Under the pieces are notes generated by a model that saw only the letters and a program-made list of their open reading frames with translations, was not told where the DNA came from and did not search any database. Source: JAWSVE01 sp050633885 (GTDB lineage: Bacteria; Pseudomonadota; Gammaproteobacteria; Pseudomonadales; Cellvibrionaceae). From it: a DNA stretch of 64,000 nt. This document shows, in pieces, positions 8,253 through 17,795 of the stretch (within the stretch, counting starts at the first letter, position 1; each line of letters starts with the position of its first letter). The stretch is taken from contig JBOEHK010000002.1 in assembly GCA_050633885.1 (NCBI GenBank), positions 1-64,000 of the forward strand, read 5' to 3'. A program made the position numbers and the translations under genes.

Positions 8253-10538
8253 GTGAAAAACCTTATCCCCCTTTACTCTACAGAAACGTTAAAAAGCTTG
8301 TTGAATAAATCAATTACCTCACAATTTTTAAAGCTAATCAGTTTTATGTTGTTAGCTATATCTTTCAGTGTAGCTACTAATGCGGCAACGTTAAGATTTC
8401 AAACTGATAGTGATAGCGATAGGCCTAGAGAAATAATAGCGAATGAAAATAGTGAAACGGTAGCATTACAGATTGAATTAGTATTTGACGATGAAAATAT
8501 ACCCCAAAATAGATGTACTCTTTCAGGAAATATCTCATTTGCGTCAAGCGATAGTACAGCAGATGAAGGTGTAGATTTTACCCTCCCAGATGCGAGCTTC
8601 TCTATAGTGTTCGACCCTGTGGACTTTAATCAGGGTGGGCCAGGCTCAATCGTTCAAACAGCCATAGTTAACATATTGGATGATGAAATAAGCGAAGATG
8701 AAGAAACGGCTGTTTTTTCACTCTTTGTTTTACAAAACGACTGTGTCTTTGATTTTTTTGGAACAGATGATGGAACGCTAAGAATTATAGATAATGATGA
8801 GGAAGCCGAAATCGCTACTGCGGAAATAGATTTATACCTTAGTGAGGATGGCGATATTTTTGAGGAGAGTTCGGAAAGCGTCTTGTTAGGTGTTGATCTG
8901 TTTTTTAATGAGGGAACACTTCCACAACAAAGTTGCTCAATTAGTGGAGATATAGTTGTTTTGACCAATGGTAGTGCGGTAGAAGGAGAAGATTTTACAA
9001 TAGAGAACAAAAGTTTTTCTATTCCCTATTCGCCCGATGTAGAAGAATCTTTGAGTCCAAGTAGAGTAGAAAAAACAACACCTCAAAGTCTAAGCGTTTT
9101 GATCATAGATGATGACTTTATTGATGGTGAAAATACAGAAGGTGGTGTTCTAGAAGATGTTTTTCTGGGAATAACAAATATCTCTAATGATTGTGGTATT
9201 GAGATTATTGATACTACGTCTCTAAATTTTAATATTCGAGATAATGACGGAGAAACAGAGCCAGAAATTGCAGAGCCCATAGTGACACCGCTTAGCGAAA
9301 AAGCGGGCTTAAACAAACTCCAAGCTTCAATCGCAGAAGCATTAGATAACTCTTGTACGGCACTGTCTATTTTGGTGAATAACGAAGGCGGCAGTTTAAA
9401 TATTAATTCAAATGAACAAAGCCTGTTATCAATTTGCAATCAATTACAATCAAGCAACACACTCGCTACTGATCTAGAAGCGCTATCACCTAAAAAGTTT
9501 TCTGCGATGCGCGAACTGGCAGTTCGTGGCGGTATGCAACAAAATCAAAATTTATCAAAACAGTTAGCTCGCACTCGCCAAGGTGAAAGAGGTTTTGATA
9601 TTTCTAGCCTTTCTCTAAATGTGTATGGACAGCAGCTATCGGGACGTTATGTTAACGAAGCCTTAGGCGCTGGCGCGGGTGATGATATCCAAAGTGATTG
9701 GAGTGCGTTTGTTGGGGGCTCTGTACAAATTGGTGAATATGAAAAACAAGATTTTGATCTACAGGGAAATAACCTATATGCCGGTCTAAACTACCAATTA
9801 AATAGCAGTGTGATCATTGGTGCAGCAATGGGTTACAACCAATCAGATGCAAGCTTCAATTCCAAAGGAAATGATATAGAATTTGAAAGTTACAACATTG
9901 CATTGCTCGGTAGTTATTATGTTAACGATGACTTCTATCTCGATAGTGTCTTTACTTATGGGATCAACGACTACGGTACTGATCGACGAATTGTTATTGG
10001 CTTAGACCGACAGCAAAATGAAGGTGAAACCGACGGTTCGGAAATGACATTTGCGATTAATACCGGATATATATTTAATGCCTCTAACTATTTCTTCACA
10101 TTATTTGCGGCATTTAATTATGTTGATGCTGATATTGATGAGTTTGATGAAGAAGTTAAAGGCTCTTCACCGTTATTAGGATCATTGTTAATTATTGAAG
10201 ATCAGGATTTTAAATCATTAACATCAAATTTAGGTGTAGAATTCGGATTAACGTTTAGCACAGCATCTGGTGTGATTGTTCCAAAGCTGTCATTGGACTG
10301 GGAGCAACAACATGAGGACGATGCCAATATTATTTCAACGCAGTTTTTAGCGGATCCAACCAATACATCTTGGGATGTCACAACAGAAGTCGCTGATGAT
10401 CAATACTACAATGCGTCATTGTCTTTAAACGCTGTCTTTAAAAACGGTTTCTCGACGTACATTGTTTATGATACAGAATTGGGTAGAGAAGATATTTCGA
10501 TGTATGAAGTTAGCTTAGGAGCTCGTTGGGAGTTTTAA
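8253..10538 (+). CDS. Calx-beta autotransporter (type V secretion)
   Basis: 761-residue predicted autotransporter. The GTG start has AGGAG upstream. An N-terminal signal peptide (about residues 1-44) ends at ATNA|A. The passenger contains two Calx-beta-like modules, each ending in a D-N-D turn (RIIDNDEE, NIRDNDGE) and each with two or more cysteines. A linker region (about 355-450) leads to a C-terminal beta-barrel (about 480-761) of alternating aromatic strands that ends in Phe, as BamA substrates do. Calx-beta modules usually bind Ca2+ and occur in adhesins, so a surface adhesion role is inferred. Cysteine-containing passengers are uncommon in autotransporters. The gene is monocistronic with a strong terminator. 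Confidence 0.88.
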   Translation: MKNLIPLYSTETLKSLLNKSITSQFLKLISFMLLAISFSVATNAATLRFQTDSDSDRPREIIANENSETVALQIELVFDDENIPQNRCTLSGNISFASSDSTADEGVDFTLPDASFSIVFDPVDFNQGGPGSIVQTAIVNILDDEISEDEETAVFSLFVLQNDCVFDFFGTDDGTLRIIDNDEEAEIATAEIDLYLSEDGDIFEESSESVLLGVDLFFNEGTLPQQSCSISGDIVVLTNGSAVEGEDFTIENKSFSIPYSPDVEESLSPSRVEKTTPQSLSVLIIDDDFIDGENTEGGVLEDVFLGITNISNDCGIEIIDTTSLNFNIRDNDGETEPEIAEPIVTPLSEKAGLNKLQASIAEALDNSCTALSILVNNEGGSLNINSNEQSLLSICNQLQSSNTLATDLEALSPKKFSAMRELAVRGGMQQNQNLSKQLARTRQGERGFDISSLSLNVYGQQLSGRYVNEALGAGAGDDIQSDWSAFVGGSVQIGEYEKQDFDLQGNNLYAGLNYQLNSSVIIGAAMGYNQSDASFNSKGNDIEFESYNIALLGSYYVNDDFYLDSVFTYGINDYGTDRRIVIGLDRQQNEGETDGSEMTFAINTGYIFNASNYFFTLFAAFNYVDADIDEFDEEVKGSSPLLGSLLIIEDQDFKSLTSNLGVEFGLTFSTASGVIVPKLSLDWEQQHEDDANIISTQFLADPTNTSWDVTTEVADDQYYNASLSLNAVFKNGFSTYIVYDTELGREDISMYEVSLGARWEF

Positions 10539-10561
10539 ACACACTCACTCAACGGAATAAT

Positions 10562-10593
10562 AAAAAAGGCCATCAGTTTAGATGGCCTTTTTT
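10562..10593 (+). terminator. Rho-independent terminator after autotransporter
   Basis: A 13-base stem (AAAAAAGGCCATC / GATGGCCTTTTTT) with a 6-base loop begins 24 bases after the autotransporter stop, followed by T-rich sequence. The stem has A and T tracts on both sides, so it could act on both strands. Confidence 0.9.
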
Positions 10594-10680
10594 ATACTCG
10601 ATTATTGATAAGTCGTTAGAGGATATAATTAATCAAAAGCGGATAAACATTGAGAAGAGTTTGTAGTTAAAATCTTAGTG

Positions 10681-10815
10681 ATGAGACTTGTATTTTTCTC
10701 GATAAAAGCAGACTTATTTCCATTGCTTTCTTCAGAACTAAAAAAAGCATTTAGCCGTGAGCAGCTTGAAGCAATTAAAAATGGTGCATCATTTAAAGCG
10801 GTTAAAAATCACTAG
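10681..10815 (+). CDS. possible 44-residue protein
   Basis: A short open frame from ATG (GTG is the codon just before) to TAG, overlapping the end of the convergent lipoprotein gene by 14 bases. The product has a hydrophobic start and a charged, amphipathic second half (SREQLEAIKNGASFKAVKNH). The amino acid make-up looks protein-like but there is no clear ribosome site, so this is only a candidate. Confidence 0.25.
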   Translation: MRLVFFSIKADLFPLLSSELKKAFSREQLEAIKNGASFKAVKNH

Positions 10816-11209
10816 GGTTAGATCGATAGAGTGGCATTAAGTCAGCAGCTAAATATTCATTAAACGCAGCAGAATTTCTTTCTTCTGCGTAAAAAGCTAA
10901 CAACATAATAATCTTAAGTTGCTTAAGACTGTAACGGTTATTTTCTATATCGGGCTTGATAGCTGAGCTGTAAATTGCTTCAAGTTCTTTAAATGATGTT
11001 AGCTCATCGACTCTTCTAACACCTTCACTGTCTGTGTACTGATATCGGTTATTATTTATATTGAGCAGGTGTGACAAGATAACGTAATAAGAGTGCTTTT
11101 CATTTTGGCTCTCAACAAAATAAAAAGCGCTATTCTCAGAAGAAATAGGTTTTTTGACAGATGAGCAAGCAGTTAAAAAAATGCAGAATGAAAGCGTTAA
11201 AAATTTCAT
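10802..11209 (-). CDS. small lipoprotein of unknown function
   Basis: 135-residue protein with a clear lipoprotein signal: a short basic start, hydrophobic core, and lipobox LTAC with the lipidated Cys at residue 15. The mature part is polar and mainly helical with no recognised domain. It lies on the same strand as, and downstream of, the caspase-like lipoprotein gene, but a terminator separates them, so it is probably transcribed from its own promoter. Confidence 0.65.
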   Translation of the reverse strand: MKFLTLSFCIFLTACSSVKKPISSENSAFYFVESQNEKHSYYVILSHLLNINNNRYQYTDSEGVRRVDELTSFKELEAIYSSAIKPDIENNRYSLKQLKIIMLLAFYAEERNSAAFNEYLAADLMPLYRSNPSDF

Positions 11210-11274
11210 AATCTGATAGCTTGTTGAAATTGATTATTAGTGAAACCAAATGATTTTTAAGTGTGTTTATGGAC

Positions 11275-11302
11275 TCAAAAAAACGGGCCAATAGGCCCGT
11301 TT
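11275..11302 (-). terminator. Rho-independent terminator for caspase-like gene
   Basis: On the minus strand, AAACGGGCC / GGCCCGTTT forms a 9-bp stem with a 4-base loop followed by a run of T. It starts about 28 bases after the stop of the caspase-like lipoprotein gene. Confidence 0.85.
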
Positions 11303-11329
11303 AAAATAGTGAATCAGCTAAAAGAAAAA

Positions 11330-13114
11330 CTAGCGAATAACTAACATAGACGACGCGGAATCAATTTCATTTATAGCGTGTTTGTTTTTAGGTACAAAAT
11401 AAAAATCGCCACCGCTGTGTCCTGCTGCACGAATGGGTCGCATTTCAGGGGTTTGATCAATATTTTGTAACTGCACTCGATGTCTTACGTTAACGGCGAG
11501 TCGCGCAAATAACATGTTATCGCGAAGAACTTCGTTGTTGTTTTGCAAAATCTCTATTAGTGATCCAGCAAATAAAGAATGTTCGCCATTGTTGCCGTCT
11601 AATACGGGTTTTACACCACCAGAAGAAATCACTAAACGAGAGCGACGACCTAAACCAATTTTAATGGAATCTTCTGATAAGGCGGTATTGACACTACCTA
11701 ATAAAAACGGGCTTTTTTCCGAGGCCATATTACCGGCATAACAGGAATCAGAAATGACGAGAACAGATCGTGCACGTAAACGATCTAAATGATCACTGAT
11801 GACCGTGTTACTAATCCAATTAGAAAAGCGATCCACTTGTGCATCAATCGGTAACCAATAACCCCGCTGGCGATTGCTGGTAGAACTTTTTGTGACGTTA
11901 CCGTGGCCAGCATAATAAATGAGTAAGTTATCTTCGGGGCCAAGTTGTTCATAAAGATCGTTAAGCGCATTGAGAATATTTTTTTCATTGGCATCGCTTA
12001 ACATGATGGTGCTAAAACCATATTGGTTTTGAAGAATATTTTGCAGGCTGCTCGCATCACGTAATGGTGAACGTAAATCTTCCATGTATAAATAATCTTG
12101 GTTGCCGATGATCAGCGCAAAATAGCGACCAAAATTAACATTATCAAAAGTCCTTGGGCTTGCACTATCGAGTTTTAGCGGCTCTAGTACAGGTGGTGGT
12201 GCTGCATTTCGAAATGCAAGGGTGGGTAAAGTATCGAGCTCGTCTTTTAAATCATTTCGCTCTTCATCAGCACGAGCATAGAGCTGTGATAGCACTTCGA
12301 TTTCACGCTTGGCTAATTCAAGCTCGCTTTCAGCGGTTTCCAATTCTTGGCGCTGTTTTTCGTTTGCGCTATTTTGCAATTCAGATTTTAATTTTTCTTG
12401 TTTAGCTAGAAGCTGAGTACGCTGTTGTTTTAAACTTTCTAATTGGTTTTGCAAAACAGACGCTTGTTGTTGAGTGGAATCGATTTTAGTGGTTAGTTCA
12501 GCTCTTAATTCATCAAGTGCTTGATCGGCATCTGAAGAATACACGAGTTGATCGTCATTCAGGCCGGATGCTTTTCGATACCAGTTCAGCGCAGTAGCAA
12601 CATTCTTTTCGACGCCTAAACCTTTCTCATACAAATAACCGAGATTAATTTGAGCCCGAGTAAAATTTTGATCGGCTGCTTTTTGGTACCAGCTGGCGGC
12701 GGCTACATAGTCAGAAACTTGACCAAGCCCACGCTCAAAGATTTCGCCAACATAGGTTTGCGCTTCAGCATCGCCCTCTTCTGCTTGAGGAAGCCATACT
12801 TTCAATGCAGAGCGATAATCGGCTCTGTCATAATCGACGTATTCACCACCGCGTATACGACAATCTATGGCGGTTGTTCGCGTCGGGCGTCTTGGCGAGA
12901 GATAAGTCATTGAGCCAAGTTTACGGACTTGCCCTGGCAACAAACAATCGACAATATAGAGGTCTTCAGTTTTTGCATTTTCGTCAGATGTTAATGCTGA
13001 CTCATCGCGTGATGTACTAGTACAGGCAGATAATAAAATAGCGGCGGCGGGGATAGCGAAAGCCGTTAAGCGAACAACTTTTAAAAAAGACAGTTCCTTT
13101 GATAAAAGAGACAT
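11330..13114 (-). CDS. caspase-like (C14) lipoprotein with Sel1 repeats
   Basis: 594-residue predicted envelope lipoprotein (lipobox LLSAC, Cys31). Order of parts: a short N-terminal region; two Sel1-like helical repeats (about 112-185); a long coiled coil rich in Gln/Glu/Lys (about 195-295); and a caspase/metacaspase-type domain (about 330-560). The catalytic dyad is visible: His404 in IYYAGHGN and Cys458 in ISDSCYAG, so the peptidase is probably active. Bacterial C14 lipoproteins with Sel1 or TPR repeats are known but mostly uncharacterised. Its neighbours are an exported hydrolase and a membrane serine/threonine kinase. A role in envelope stress or regulated proteolysis is inference only. 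Confidence 0.85.
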   Translation of the reverse strand: MSLLSKELSFLKVVRLTAFAIPAAAILLSACTSTSRDESALTSDENAKTEDLYIVDCLLPGQVRKLGSMTYLSPRRPTRTTAIDCRIRGGEYVDYDRADYRSALKVWLPQAEEGDAEAQTYVGEIFERGLGQVSDYVAAASWYQKAADQNFTRAQINLGYLYEKGLGVEKNVATALNWYRKASGLNDDQLVYSSDADQALDELRAELTTKIDSTQQQASVLQNQLESLKQQRTQLLAKQEKLKSELQNSANEKQRQELETAESELELAKREIEVLSQLYARADEERNDLKDELDTLPTLAFRNAAPPPVLEPLKLDSASPRTFDNVNFGRYFALIIGNQDYLYMEDLRSPLRDASSLQNILQNQYGFSTIMLSDANEKNILNALNDLYEQLGPEDNLLIYYAGHGNVTKSSTSNRQRGYWLPIDAQVDRFSNWISNTVISDHLDRLRARSVLVISDSCYAGNMASEKSPFLLGSVNTALSEDSIKIGLGRRSRLVISSGGVKPVLDGNNGEHSLFAGSLIEILQNNNEVLRDNMLFARLAVNVRHRVQLQNIDQTPEMRPIRAAGHSGGDFYFVPKNKHAINEIDSASSMLVIR

Positions 13115-13187
13115 AGGTTCATTCCTTTGGTTGAAGAGCTAAGTTAAAGCAACTATTGAATACCAATAGGCAATAAAATAGAACTCA

Positions 13188-14159
13188 ATGAATATAAAAC
13201 GTAATGTTAAAACTGTGCAAATTATAACGCAGTTTCAAATGAAATCGCATCGTTCGATCACTAAATTAGGTGTTGGTATTTTCAGTTTTTGTCGTTTGAA
13301 TCCGTTAAGGACACCACTCATTATTATGGGTGTTTTAAGTGTGTGCATTTCCTGTAGTTCACCGGTGAATAGGCTTCAACATCAAGCGGAACAATTGGGG
13401 CTAAAAGAAAAGACCGTACAGACAACAAATAATCATCTCATAAAGAGTTATTACTCAAAATCACTAGAGGAGAAATTAAATAACCAGCTTGTCTTTGTTT
13501 ACTTAGAAGGCGATGGGCGACCTTGGAGCAAAAGAATGGGGCCCAATAATGACCCCAATACGCATCAGTCTGTAGTGTTACCCTTATTGATTCAAGCAAT
13601 GAATGAAACCAAAGAAGCAGGTATCTACTTATCGAGACCTTGTTATGGCATCGATCCAATGCCAGAAAACTGCAATCAAAAATGGTGGACATCTCATCGA
13701 TATTCCAAACAGGTTGTGGATGAAATGGATGAAGCACTGACACAATTAAAAAACGTTTTTAATATCGAAAAAATGGTATTGGTTGGACACAGTGGCGGCG
13801 GAGCCTTAGCCATGCTATTGGCCAATAAAAGAAAGCATAATGATGAAATAGAAGCTGTGATAACTCTAGCTGGAAATTTAGATCACACAACATGGACAAA
13901 CTATTTTCATTATTTACCATTACATGGTTCGCTCAATGTTATTGATGAACCACCATTACCCTCGAATATTATCCGGTGGCATTTTGCTGGAAATAAAGAT
14001 ACTACCGTTCCTATTGAAATAATAAGAGAGGTGACACAAAAGGATGAAGATGCAAAACTGATTGAGTTAGAAAATGTTGATCATACTTGTTGTTGGCATT
14101 CGAGATGGTACAAAACAATCACTGATATAAAAGAAGCCATTAGTGTAAACAATCAATAG
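13188..14159 (+). CDS. alpha/beta hydrolase, probable lipoprotein
   Basis: 323-residue exported hydrolase. A hydrophobic segment (about 42-54) ends in SVCISCSS, a plausible lipobox. The nucleophile elbow GHSGGG, with its Ser, is near residue 201, an Asp follows in GNKDTTVP, and a His follows in VDHTCC, completing the triad. It is divergent from the caspase-like gene (74-base shared promoter region) and convergent with the kinase gene, ending 7 bases from it. The first ATG leaves a long N-terminus; ATG 13239 would give a more usual signal. Substrate unknown. Confidence 0.75.
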   Translation: MNIKRNVKTVQIITQFQMKSHRSITKLGVGIFSFCRLNPLRTPLIIMGVLSVCISCSSPVNRLQHQAEQLGLKEKTVQTTNNHLIKSYYSKSLEEKLNNQLVFVYLEGDGRPWSKRMGPNNDPNTHQSVVLPLLIQAMNETKEAGIYLSRPCYGIDPMPENCNQKWWTSHRYSKQVVDEMDEALTQLKNVFNIEKMVLVGHSGGGALAMLLANKRKHNDEIEAVITLAGNLDHTTWTNYFHYLPLHGSLNVIDEPPLPSNIIRWHFAGNKDTTVPIEIIREVTQKDEDAKLIELENVDHTCCWHSRWYKTITDIKEAISVNNQ

Positions 14160-14166
14160 TTAAAAG

Positions 14167-16200
14167 TTAATCCAAATCATTGAGACGACTATAAATTTGA
14201 ATTAGCCCCTTTTTAATGTCTTCATCGCGCGTACCGAGATCACCTTTTTGTAAAAACTCTAATGCGAGCTGTAATTGGATTAATCGAAACTTATCCGTTG
14301 ATTTATCATCAATGTCATTCAGTAAAATACCCGTAATACGATCGATCCGACGATCGGTAATCACTTTCATTTGATATTGGTCGCGCGTATCAACATTATT
14401 GATATCTAAAAATGATTCCCAGGCTTGAGAATATAATTTGTGTGCTTGATCAACATCACCAGCCGTTAGACTATCGTCACCTAGCTCAATCGTGGATTTA
14501 ATATGAGACATACTAACCGGTAAGTCGTCGAGATTAATAACGGCTGTTGTTTGCGAAACAGCAAACCACCAAGAAAGAACCGCAGTAATCGAAAGAACCG
14601 CGAAAGTAATCGTCATCCAGCGGCGAAGCTTCGTCGGTGGTTTTATTGCATCAATAAGCTCGCCAGCATTTTCAAAGCGTTCGTTACGATGAAATTGCAA
14701 GGCTTTACGCAAAGCTTGCATGTGCCGACGTGATAATTCTGGAATCGTTTTGATATCACGCTGCAGTTTAAATGCATCCGCAGCGGATAGTTTTTTTCCG
14801 TTTTTATCAAGGTAAGGATGTCGGCCTGTTAATAGTGCATAAGCAACACAGCCAAGCGAATAAATGTCATCAGCAGGAACAGGCGATTGACCGTCTAGCA
14901 TTTCCAAGCTAGCAAATGTAGGCGTGATTGCGCCTAATGAAGAAAGGTCAAATTGTGTGTAATCATTGTTAGATTGATAGTCAGAACCATTACTGGCTTT
15001 AACATTCGTTGTTTTACGTACGGCTTGAGCAATACCAAAATCTAACACTTTGATATGGCCATCATCTGTTAAAAAAATATTACTGGGTTTTAAATCAGCG
15101 TGAACAAAACCCTCTTGATGAGCGTAAGCGAGACCGCGAGCAATTTTATCTATGATTCCTATGATTTTTTGATGGTCAGTTTTATCATAAAAACCATCAG
15201 AAATAATATGCTCAATAGTTTTTCCTTCGAGAAATTCCATGCTAATGAAAGCGAGATCACCATCGCGATCGAAGTCGTGAACAGTGACAATATTTGGATG
15301 CGCTAAGGTTTGAGATTTTTTTGCTTCACGCTGTAAAGCAAACAATGCATCCTCACTGTCTCGTAACTCGTCATTTAAAAATTTGATAGCAATATAAGGA
15401 TTGCTATCAAGCATTTCTACTTTACGTAAATCCCTTGCTTTGTAAACGGTACCCATACCGCCGTGGCCGATTTTTTTTTCTAAAATAAATCGATCTTTAA
15501 TAATGGCCCCTATTGCTAAAGTAGAGGATGAAGCTTCCTTGTACAGAGGTTGTGTCGCCGTTTTGTAAGAATTAATTGAGGAATCAAAATCATTGACTTC
15601 TAATTTATTAGAAACCACTTCGGTTGGAGCAAAACTAGTATCAAAAGATTGCGTCTGAGAGGGTTTTCTTCGAGGCTTAATAACTGTGGCATCATCATCT
15701 GTTGATGATAGAGTTTTAGTCTGAGTTTTTTCAGCAATTGTCTCGTCTTCCGAATTACCAACGATACGATGTGTGGACACTATTTTGTTAGAAATAAAAG
15801 AAGAGCGTTCGGTATCAGGAGCAGCGGTCTTACTGGTTAGTTTAGAGTGAGAAAGCTGAGTGAGATCATTGTCCTCTGCTAATGATTGGGAGGTATTATC
15901 ACCACTGTCCTGCTGCAAAATGCTTTCGGACGCTGTTGCGACAGGCGGTTTTTGTGTCGGGTCTTCGTTTTTTCGGGGAAACTTTACGAGGGTTAAATCT
16001 TGATCGCTATTGATAATCTCATCAAGTTCTTGATAAATAATGTTTGAAATCCATTCGCTGGAGCGCGCTTCCTTGAGTTCTTTTTGTAATTGAGCTTTGG
16101 ATTCTCCATCGGCAATGGCACCAATAAGCCAAGCAGAAATATATTCTTCATCGTGAATCCGATTGTTATAAGCGCATAAAATATCTAAAAAGCGGTTCAT
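14167..16200 (-). CDS. membrane-anchored serine/threonine protein kinase
   Basis: 677-residue Hanks-type kinase. A long polar N-terminal region (about 1-230) rich in Thr/Ser and charged residues precedes the kinase domain (about 235-520). Visible motifs: glycine loop IGHGGMGTVYKA, Lys273 in AIKFL, the catalytic loop HADLKPSN with Asp369, and DFGIA. A single transmembrane helix (about 527-547) and a C-terminal helical, probably periplasmic domain with TPR-like character follow. The N-terminal region has many TQ/TK stretches that could be autophosphorylated. It resembles kinases in type VI secretion or envelope control, but no T6SS genes are nearby. Confidence 0.9.
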   Translation of the reverse strand: MNRFLDILCAYNNRIHDEEYISAWLIGAIADGESKAQLQKELKEARSSEWISNIIYQELDEIINSDQDLTLVKFPRKNEDPTQKPPVATASESILQQDSGDNTSQSLAEDNDLTQLSHSKLTSKTAAPDTERSSFISNKIVSTHRIVGNSEDETIAEKTQTKTLSSTDDDATVIKPRRKPSQTQSFDTSFAPTEVVSNKLEVNDFDSSINSYKTATQPLYKEASSSTLAIGAIIKDRFILEKKIGHGGMGTVYKARDLRKVEMLDSNPYIAIKFLNDELRDSEDALFALQREAKKSQTLAHPNIVTVHDFDRDGDLAFISMEFLEGKTIEHIISDGFYDKTDHQKIIGIIDKIARGLAYAHQEGFVHADLKPSNIFLTDDGHIKVLDFGIAQAVRKTTNVKASNGSDYQSNNDYTQFDLSSLGAITPTFASLEMLDGQSPVPADDIYSLGCVAYALLTGRHPYLDKNGKKLSAADAFKLQRDIKTIPELSRRHMQALRKALQFHRNERFENAGELIDAIKPPTKLRRWMTITFAVLSITAVLSWWFAVSQTTAVINLDDLPVSMSHIKSTIELGDDSLTAGDVDQAHKLYSQAWESFLDINNVDTRDQYQMKVITDRRIDRITGILLNDIDDKSTDKFRLIQLQLALEFLQKGDLGTRDEDIKKGLIQIYSRLNDLD

Positions 16201-16263
16201 AAGACTTCCGTGGATATATTTCCGTTAACATCCAATGATTAGCTATGTTAATGAACAATAAAT

Positions 16264-17034
16264 TTATTGTTTCCTTGTAAATACCGGAGCATCATCTGTA
16301 GAAAGAGACGGATTATAGGAATAGCCATCAATATCAAATGCTAAGAGATCACTGGCTTTAGTCAATCGGTTTTTAATGATGTAAGCACTCATCAAGCCTC
16401 GTGCTTTTTTTGCAAAGAAGCTAATGATTTTATATTGGCCGTTTTTCCAGTCTTTAAAAACAGGCGTGATAATATCACCTTCAATTAATAGAGGCTTGAC
16501 GGCTTTAAAATATTCATTAGAGGCTAAATTGACCAATAACTTACTCTTAGAGGTTTTCAGGTCTTCATTCAGTTGTTCGGTAATTTTATCGCCCCAGAAC
16601 TCGTAAAGGTTTTTACCTCTTATATTAGAAAATTGAGTGCCCATTTCTAATCGGTAAGGCCTCATTAAATCCATAGGGCGAAGTAGTCCGTATAGGCCAG
16701 ACAAAATTCTTAAATGTTTTTGCGAAAACTTAAAATCGTTTGTTTTAAATGTTTCTGCATCTAAACCAGTATACACATCGCCTTTAAAGGCGAGTAACGC
16801 TTGTTTGGAATTTTTAGGCGTAAACGTTGGTTTCCATTCCTGAAAACGATCATAATTTAGCGTGCCTAACTTATCGCTGATGCCCATCAATTTTGAAACA
16901 TCTTGCGGCGCGAGCTGTTTCAAATCCTTGATTAATTTTTTAGATTCAGAGGTAAATTGAGGTGTGGTATAAATATCCGAAACAGCGGGAGATTCATAAT
17001 CTAATGTTTTAGCGGGTGAAATAACAATAAGCAT
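16264..17034 (-). CDS. yaaA: peroxide stress protein YaaA
   Basis: 256-residue DUF328/YaaA protein. Typical blocks are the N-terminal ISPAKTLDYESP, then LLAFKGDVYTGLDA, LSGLYGLLRPMDLM, and NLASNEYFKAV. In E. coli YaaA lowers free iron and limits DNA damage during hydrogen peroxide stress, and is under OxyR control. An oxyR gene is present in this window at 56.6-57.5 kb. It lies downstream of nothing obvious and appears to have its own promoter. Confidence 0.95.
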   Translation of the reverse strand: MLIVISPAKTLDYESPAVSDIYTTPQFTSESKKLIKDLKQLAPQDVSKLMGISDKLGTLNYDRFQEWKPTFTPKNSKQALLAFKGDVYTGLDAETFKTNDFKFSQKHLRILSGLYGLLRPMDLMRPYRLEMGTQFSNIRGKNLYEFWGDKITEQLNEDLKTSKSKLLVNLASNEYFKAVKPLLIEGDIITPVFKDWKNGQYKIISFFAKKARGLMSAYIIKNRLTKASDLLAFDIDGYSYNPSLSTDDAPVFTRKQ

Positions 17035-17194
17035 ATGTGTCGTTTCTCTTGTGTATTGTGTTCTTGTCTCAATTTAGATTTTGTTTGGATTTGGCTAGAC
17101 TAAAATTATTAGCAACTTTTTATTTACTTTTTACCTATTTTCTATCTATACAGTGTATGCGGCCTATGCAATGAACAAATGAAGCTGCAATACC

Positions 17195-17713
17195 CTACTG
17201 AGGCTTTAGAATATCGATCCACCAATTCAGTGGTGTTTCTCCATCAGTCGGATCATACACATTTCCGTATTGCCACATACTTTGCGTTTTTTCACCAATA
17301 TGTTGATTAAGTATTTCTTCGATACTGTTAAATCCGCAGCTCACATGAATCGAATATACTAACATCCGCTCGGTTTCTAGATCTTGCTGACCCCCTAATT
17401 TTTCGAGCTGGGGTGTTAAGTGTTCACTTAAAGACTGAGTATCCCCGCGAGAAAAAATCCGTAAACTCAAATTGCCACTGCGTTTTTGAATTTCAAACTC
17501 TTTTGTCTCGTTGTCAAACGTAATGAGATCACCGCTAGCGATTCCTTTGATGAAGGCGGGTGACCGAACCAATTTATAAGTAGGTTTGCTATTACCGGTA
17601 GATGTGTCGTCAGTAATACCATTGTGGTTCACTTCGACCTGAAGCCGCTCAACAATAGGGTTATTGTTGGGATCATATCCGGCCATGACTTCTATGATTT
17701 CAAGTGCTTGCAT
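17195..17713 (-). CDS. DUF4265-like protein
   Basis: 172-residue soluble protein with no signal peptide. A central block around YKLVRSPAFIKGIASGDLI resembles the small-barrel start of DUF4265 proteins, followed by an alpha/beta half. The C-terminus has a Trp-rich NWWIDILKP end. The function of the family is unknown. The gene is divergent from the M48 peptidase gene, with a gap of about 80 bases. The family call is tentative. Confidence 0.6.
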   Translation of the reverse strand: MQALEIIEVMAGYDPNNNPIVERLQVEVNHNGITDDTSTGNSKPTYKLVRSPAFIKGIASGDLITFDNETKEFEIQKRSGNLSLRIFSRGDTQSLSEHLTPQLEKLGGQQDLETERMLVYSIHVSCGFNSIEEILNQHIGEKTQSMWQYGNVYDPTDGETPLNWWIDILKPQ

Positions 17714-17795
17714 GAATAAAGTGTTTAACCAATTGTCAAATTGTGAAAGAAGGTAGTGAAATTTTTAGTATTTAAAGCGATCATGATAGTGACAT

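Noticed and set aside
9083..9439. Long antisense frames within the autotransporter gene (also 8654-9010)
   Set aside because: Serine-rich translations mirrored from the Asp/Glu-rich sense strand, without starts or domains: shadow frames.
14551..14733. Short plus-strand frame inside the kinase gene
   Set aside because: Lies wholly opposite the membrane helix and kinase C-lobe of a well-supported gene; composition is an antisense shadow.
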